Shown piece by piece: positions 59,340-64,000 of a stretch of 64,000 bases of DNA. Every line of letters starts with the position of its first letter. The stretch's first letter is position 1. The DNA is taken from the NCBI GenBank assembly GCA_031308135.1, contig JAHLJT010000631.1, forward strand, positions 215,955,773 through 216,019,772, in the 5' to 3' direction. This DNA is from Acheta domesticus. Taxonomy: Eukaryota > Arthropoda > Insecta > Orthoptera > Gryllidae. Position numbers and translations under genes: made by a program. The notes under the pieces were generated by a model that did no database searches, had not been told where the DNA came from, and saw nothing but the letters and a program-made list of their open reading frames with translations.

Positions 59340-59345
59340 AATAAA
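59340..59345 (+). terminator. Candidate poly(A) signal AATAAA (proximal)
   Basis: First AATAAA hexamer downstream of the transporter stop codon, about 515 bases after it. The motif is common by chance in AT-rich DNA, so use is unproven. Confidence 0.3.
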
Positions 59346-59840
59346 TTTCACGTGTTGTACATACATTTGTTTTAGCGGTCACACAATTGACTAAAAAATC
59401 TGGAAACTATATTTTTACATATCTTTAAATGAAATTCAGAAGTCTATTAGACGTCAAGTTGTTATTCCTTTCTACTACTACGACTATTTCTATTGTAAGT
59501 TGATCATGACAAAAAGTAAGGAGAAATGATTAGTTCGTACATACATTCTCTTCTGTCATTTTACAGGATTGTTAATTTAACTAAATGAGTCACTTAATAA
59601 CAAAAACATTAATTAAGTACTCTATATAAAAATGTTTTCAGTCATGCGATTTTCATATCTCAATTCAAAGCAAAAAATTGCTTTGCTTTTCGTTTGTTTT
59701 TTTCTATTCAACCATGTTTTTGAATGGATAATCATTTTTTTACTCTTTTGTGATAATTAGAACTTTGAGTGAAAATTGTAAAGTGCTTTGTTTTCAAATA
59801 TTACTTGTAAGTGTAAATACAATTTGTACATAAAATATGA

Positions 59841-59846
59841 AATAAA
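59841..59846 (+). terminator. Candidate poly(A) signal AATAAA (distal)
   Basis: AATAAA with an overlapping AATAAA-like hexamer a few bases later, about 1 kb after the stop codon, within a run of AT-rich DNA. It is an alternative 3' end for the transporter mRNA; another AATAAA stands at 60671. Confidence 0.3.
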
Positions 59847-59850
59847 AATA

Positions 59851-62336
59851 AATACAAAATCCTTCTGCAATTTATTTAGTTTTCTAAAATCAAACAGCTG
59901 GTTCTCAAACTATCTATACAATACCACTATATCTCAAAGGTTCCAAGTGCGTTTTCTAAAAGGTCTCTGGGAATATTTTAAATATTAAATTTAAAACAAC
60001 TACACAACTAAGAGACTGTGCTACAATAATTTGGGTAATAGCTTTACATTACGTGTTATATCCAATGTTCGCTCATTTCTCTAACTAATGAATTTTTGCC
60101 CATAATGAATATTAGATGGTTTTGTAAAGCCAAAATTCGTCTATATTCTTCATAGTATCATTAATTTTCATTTCCAAAATTACTGTATCACAGATAGCGT
60201 TCAAACAATAGAAGAAGAGGCAAATGGGTAAACCCCAGGGGTTCACGATTACTGACAAAAATCAACAGACAGTTCAGACTAGGCAGAAATAAATAATCAG
60301 TGGAAGTTTGAAAGCTGACAAGCTAGCATATTTCAGTTGATTACGCAACGAATAAATAAAGTATTTGTAAACGGTGCATCGTGCATTAAAAGAACACCTC
60401 TTATAATTGTAGTAGAATTATTCTGGTGGTTAGAATTTTATAAATATGAGTTTATGAACATATATTTTGTAAAGCATAGTTGGTGTAATAGCGATAATTT
60501 TACAAACGAGATGAACAACACAATTCTGAGAAAACATTTTTACAAAGTAGGGCTCTGGAAGGAATACAAAAAATTTCGTTTTTCAAAATTTTGTTTTGAA
60601 ACAAAAGCTCATAGACACAAAGTTTCTTGTAGATGTTTGCTCACTTTTAATTTCATAAACTGATACTATAAATAAAGGAGTCCCACCAACTATGAGCCTC
60701 TCCCATAACTTCTAATGTTTCCAAATATCGAAATGCAGTTTTCTTCCTACATTGCGGAATCATGGTGCACGTAATATGCTGTTAAGATTTTGTACGAATT
60801 ATTTTTAGTTTTCAAGAAATTTAAATACATGTAATATATCTCGATCGTAGGTTGCTAGCATGTTTCCATCTGTTTACTATTATAATCTAAACGAAGATGT
60901 GATGTAATATTAGTATGAGTACATTAAATAACAGATCTTTATTCAGACTATTTATGAACTTTTATTAGATTATGACTACGGTCGTACATAATATTCTTTG
61001 TAGCACTTTTAGTCTGCACTCTGAGTAATAGATCCTGTTATCTAACGGTTACATAATAAATAGAACGTCTCACCTTTTCCAGAATTCATGACTAAATGTA
61101 TAAATACACAGCACATAACGATGATTCATAAAAGGCATAGTAAGTGACTTTTGAAACATTTTCCCCTACCTCTGTGATTTATTTATCACGCATGAATATT
61201 TGTACTAATGTAATAAGTTTCACAGATACTCTTGCAAAATTAAGACGAAAATTGTTTCCTCTATTCTTTCTAAGAGTTATGGTGTATTCGACAGACTCGA
61301 TACTCTGAACTTGCAAAACGGTATATGTAATAAAACTGTTTTTACCGAAAGATATGAAACAGTATAATAGATAATAGAATACTTCGTCAGATACATCTAA
61401 AATTATTGTGAGAACGAATCTACAAAATTAGTATTACAACATGTACTTTCTGACATTAGAAACTGTTACGTAAGATTACATACTGCAATTTCTGTCAATA
61501 AAATCACATCTCAGCCATAAGTTGTAAAATTCATTATTAATCGTAACGCATATTATACAATTATACGATTATATGCAATTAATACTAACATACTATGAAT
61601 TGCCAAAAAATATCAATATTTCGGGGGCTTACATAACTGAGACTGATGCACGTATTTATTTATTTATTTATTTACAATCCATAGACCTTTGATAAATTAA
61701 GAGCATGATTGAAGGGTTGTCGGTTTGACTTTGTTGCCGAGAAACTTATTGAAAGTTTTTCTTGCAAAAACACATTACAATTTCATTGTATAATGCCCAT
61801 TGTAAATAGCTGAATTATTTTATTTTATAAAATCTTAAGCAAGAATGGCACGAAGGGGGAGGGGTGGATCACTGTTATTGAAGATCTTGTTCCCTAGCAT
61901 AAGTTTCTTCATTCATATCTGTTTAATGTTTTTTATTCATTATCGAACAACTATTTTTCACATCACCGTTTGATAAGGTTCGGAGAATAGCTCTTAACAT
62001 TGCTTTAAAGCTGAAAAATCAACCGTTTATGTTCTGACAATTGTTACAGTGTAGTTATTTTGCACTCTGTCAAAAAAAACTTAGTAGTTGGTATAGACGT
62101 ATGTGGCAATTGAACATCGTAAGATTCTAAGATTGTAATATAGTAGTATTGGTCCACAGTATTATAGTATTGGTCCACAACTGATCATCAATATTTTCAA
62201 AAGAGGTTTTATAGATTTTATATACTTGATTTTATTGTTTATTTTTGGAGAGCTGTTTCTTTATTTTTTCTTTATCTCCAGTAGTTTTATCAACCATGTC
62301 AGAGGTTTCCGAGTAACTGTCTTGGACAGTCAGTGA
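59851..62336. other. 3' flank, AT-rich, nothing recognised
   Basis: Only a short (TTTA)n microsatellite at 61653-61674 stands out. No gene starts here on either strand. Confidence 0.5.
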
Positions 62337-63123
62337 GAGTCGCGGGCAAGGTAACAAGATTCCTAGAGTACGCGGGCAGTGCGTTACTGGATACATGGCC
62401 TATAACAGTGTTGGGGAGAAGTTACTTGATAGTTATTTTCCCAAGTTTAACTATGTTAAATCCCATTTTCTCTTTGAAGCAAAGAAATGATTCGTTAAAA
62501 TGAAATAATACATCAGTCAGATTTCAAATCCTTAATTGAAAGTAACATTTTAAAAAATTGAATAAAAAAATCTTTATTTTGTAATCCTTTTTCTTAGGAG
62601 TGACGCAAAAGCATTTACTTTCTACGTTCAGGTTAGATGGTTTAACAAACAAATATTGTTGCCACTTTAAAGCGCTGTCCGTCCATAAGCAAGAATTTTT
62701 AATTTATAGACTTGTGGATTTATTTCACATTATTGCTAAATACAATAAATAACTGAATGATTTAGTAACACAACATAAAACGAAACCAAGAAAAGAATTC
62801 GACCTTTAAATATATTCCTGTCATATAGCAAAGATGTTTATATAAGGGAGAATTTAGTAAAAACATAAACATGAAATTATAATAATAAGCACTGAAAAAT
62901 ATAAATAATACAATATTCAACTATTTAATAGAACAAATCTGGCAAGCATGTTTTCGTATAAAGCCACTATTCGTAGCCCCGCGCAACTTTAACTGGCGCG
63001 TGTACACCCCTTTCTGGATTTGGAGGGGAAATGAGAGCGGAGTGAGGGGAAGTTGCCCGTGTCCGTACGAGCGCCGGGCTCCCCAGCTCGTGCGGGCGCG
63101 GTTTGACGTGCCTGGTCTAGAAG
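62337..63123 (+). mobile_element. Unclassified ~0.8 kb interspersed element, copy 2
   Basis: Direct-orientation partner of 56340-57290; shorter because it lacks the extra segments. It ends in a GC-rich block with GAGCGCCGGGCTCCCCAG, then TTTGACGTGCCTGGTCTAG, matching TTGACGAACCTGC..GTCTAG in copy 1. Confidence 0.75.
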
Positions 63124-64000
63124 TTCTAGGAGCTATCTGATTGGTTGCTATTCCATTCTGTAATCGAGCTTACAGTAGATAACGGTCGCTTTAATCTAAC
63201 CGGGTTGCAGGAAAGGTCAACGTCCATTCAGTTTTCCTTTGAGGTAACTTGGTTTCTCGCAATCGGCTTGCAGGTAGGAGTGCTAGTTAGACGGGGGCAA
63301 GGACAAGGTTCAGGCAAGAATTTTCATTCGCCTAATCGCTTGTGGAAAGTACCGGAATTTCCCGTTCAGATTACGAAAACCAGCAGTCGAAGTGCGTCTT
63401 TAAAACTCTTTAATTTCTCAAAATTTTGTTATGTAACATGTCGATATGCATATTTATGAACTCGTCTCTTCACGTTTGTTATAATGAGCTAAAAAATCAA
63501 TAGGGTTCCATTTAAAAAATCGATGTCGGGTCAATATCTCTGCAATAAAAAGTGCAATAGAATAATATTATGCATGACCATATGTGCCCCTTGCATATAG
63601 TAGTTTGAGTGAAAACCACATCTCAGTATCTGCAACGGTTCAGGAGAAAATTGAAGGGAACATCTTAGGTGGGCCACACGGTATAAACATTTGAAATGAT
63701 TCAGGTAATTTATGTTCAGCATCCGGCGAAAGAAATGTTTAGCGGCGGAAACTGAGGATGTGGCTCAAGTTGGGGAGAGAGACACACACACCCACTTCCC
63801 ACACCCACTTCCCACAAGAAGGAAGGTTAACGGTACTACAGTTCTATCACCGAATGTTAATATTTTTCTTCAGTTACTTGGTGTGAGATTCTTGGGCAAA
63901 CATTTGATTGAATTATTTTTGTTCCTAGAAATTAATGGTATTTTTGAGAAAACATGATTAGACACAACGATGTTGTTATGATTGTGAACTAGATCTGCAA
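63124..64000. other. 3' flank, nothing recognised
   Basis: Mixed-composition DNA; the 63145-63459 open frame has no domain or splice support. A CACACCCACTTCCCA direct repeat stands at about 63785-63815. Confidence 0.45.

Larger units (their letters stand above)
58826..59850 (+). other. 3' untranslated region of the SLC46-like gene (extent inferred)
   Basis: AT-rich sequence follows the TGA with no further splice-supported coding frame. The GC-rich composition of the last exon stops within about 20 bases of the stop codon. The true end is unknown and depends on which poly(A) signal is used. Confidence 0.5.

Overview
The window is animal nuclear DNA, most likely from an insect with a large, repeat-rich genome; a hemimetabolous insect such as a cockroach, termite, stick insect or grasshopper is an inference. 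The evidence is very long GT-AG introns, AT-rich non-coding DNA with short CpG-rich islands, tRNA-derived SINEs, several classes of cut-and-paste DNA transposon remnants, and one protein that reads as an insect-type SLC46 transporter. No prokaryotic gene organisation, CRISPR array or operon is visible.

One protein-coding gene can be supported, on the + strand. Six coding segments (1-91, 46233-46334, 46603-46740, 47343-47426, 49040-49196, 58540-58825) join in phase into 285 codons plus a stop. They encode the C-terminal half, TM7 to TM12 and the cytoplasmic tail, of a major facilitator superfamily transporter of the SLC46 / proton-coupled folate transporter type. The N-terminal half lies upstream of the window. 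The introns are 46.1 kb, 268 bp, 602 bp, 1.6 kb and 9.3 kb. The 3' UTR begins at 58826 and has candidate poly(A) signals about 0.5 and 1.0 kb downstream.

Intron 1 (92-46232) holds most of the window. It contains an intact tRNA-Trp(CCA) gene on the minus strand (21695-21766). It contains a roughly 1.4 kb GC-rich minisatellite with a 16-bp unit (about 19575-21030), which creates long but spurious open frames on both strands. Three non-autonomous DNA transposons have readable ends: piggyBac-like (12808-13442), pogo/Tigger-like (22790-23393) and hAT-like (25199-25975). A 1.2 kb solo-LTR-like element lies at 30150-31367. An AT-rich inverted-repeat complex lies at 32490-35180, and a near-identical 199-bp tandem duplication at 39081-39464. 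Nine copies or fragments of one tRNA-derived SINE family, in both orientations, are spread through introns 1 and 5. Several CpG-rich islands interrupt the AT-rich background.

Intron 5 and the 3' flank hold further repeats: a foldback MITE (about 49620-49806), a repeat shared between 49245-49420 and 52620-52815, one full SINE copy (55215-55710), and two diverged direct copies of a roughly 0.8-0.95 kb element (56340-57290 and 62337-63123).

I found no convincing new biological system. The most useful observations are the SINE family with its internal CA/TG expansion seed, the clean transposon termini, the higher-order structure of the minisatellite, a repeated module with a hammerhead-like core, and a CpG island at 41850-42250 that could hold an unannotated first exon.
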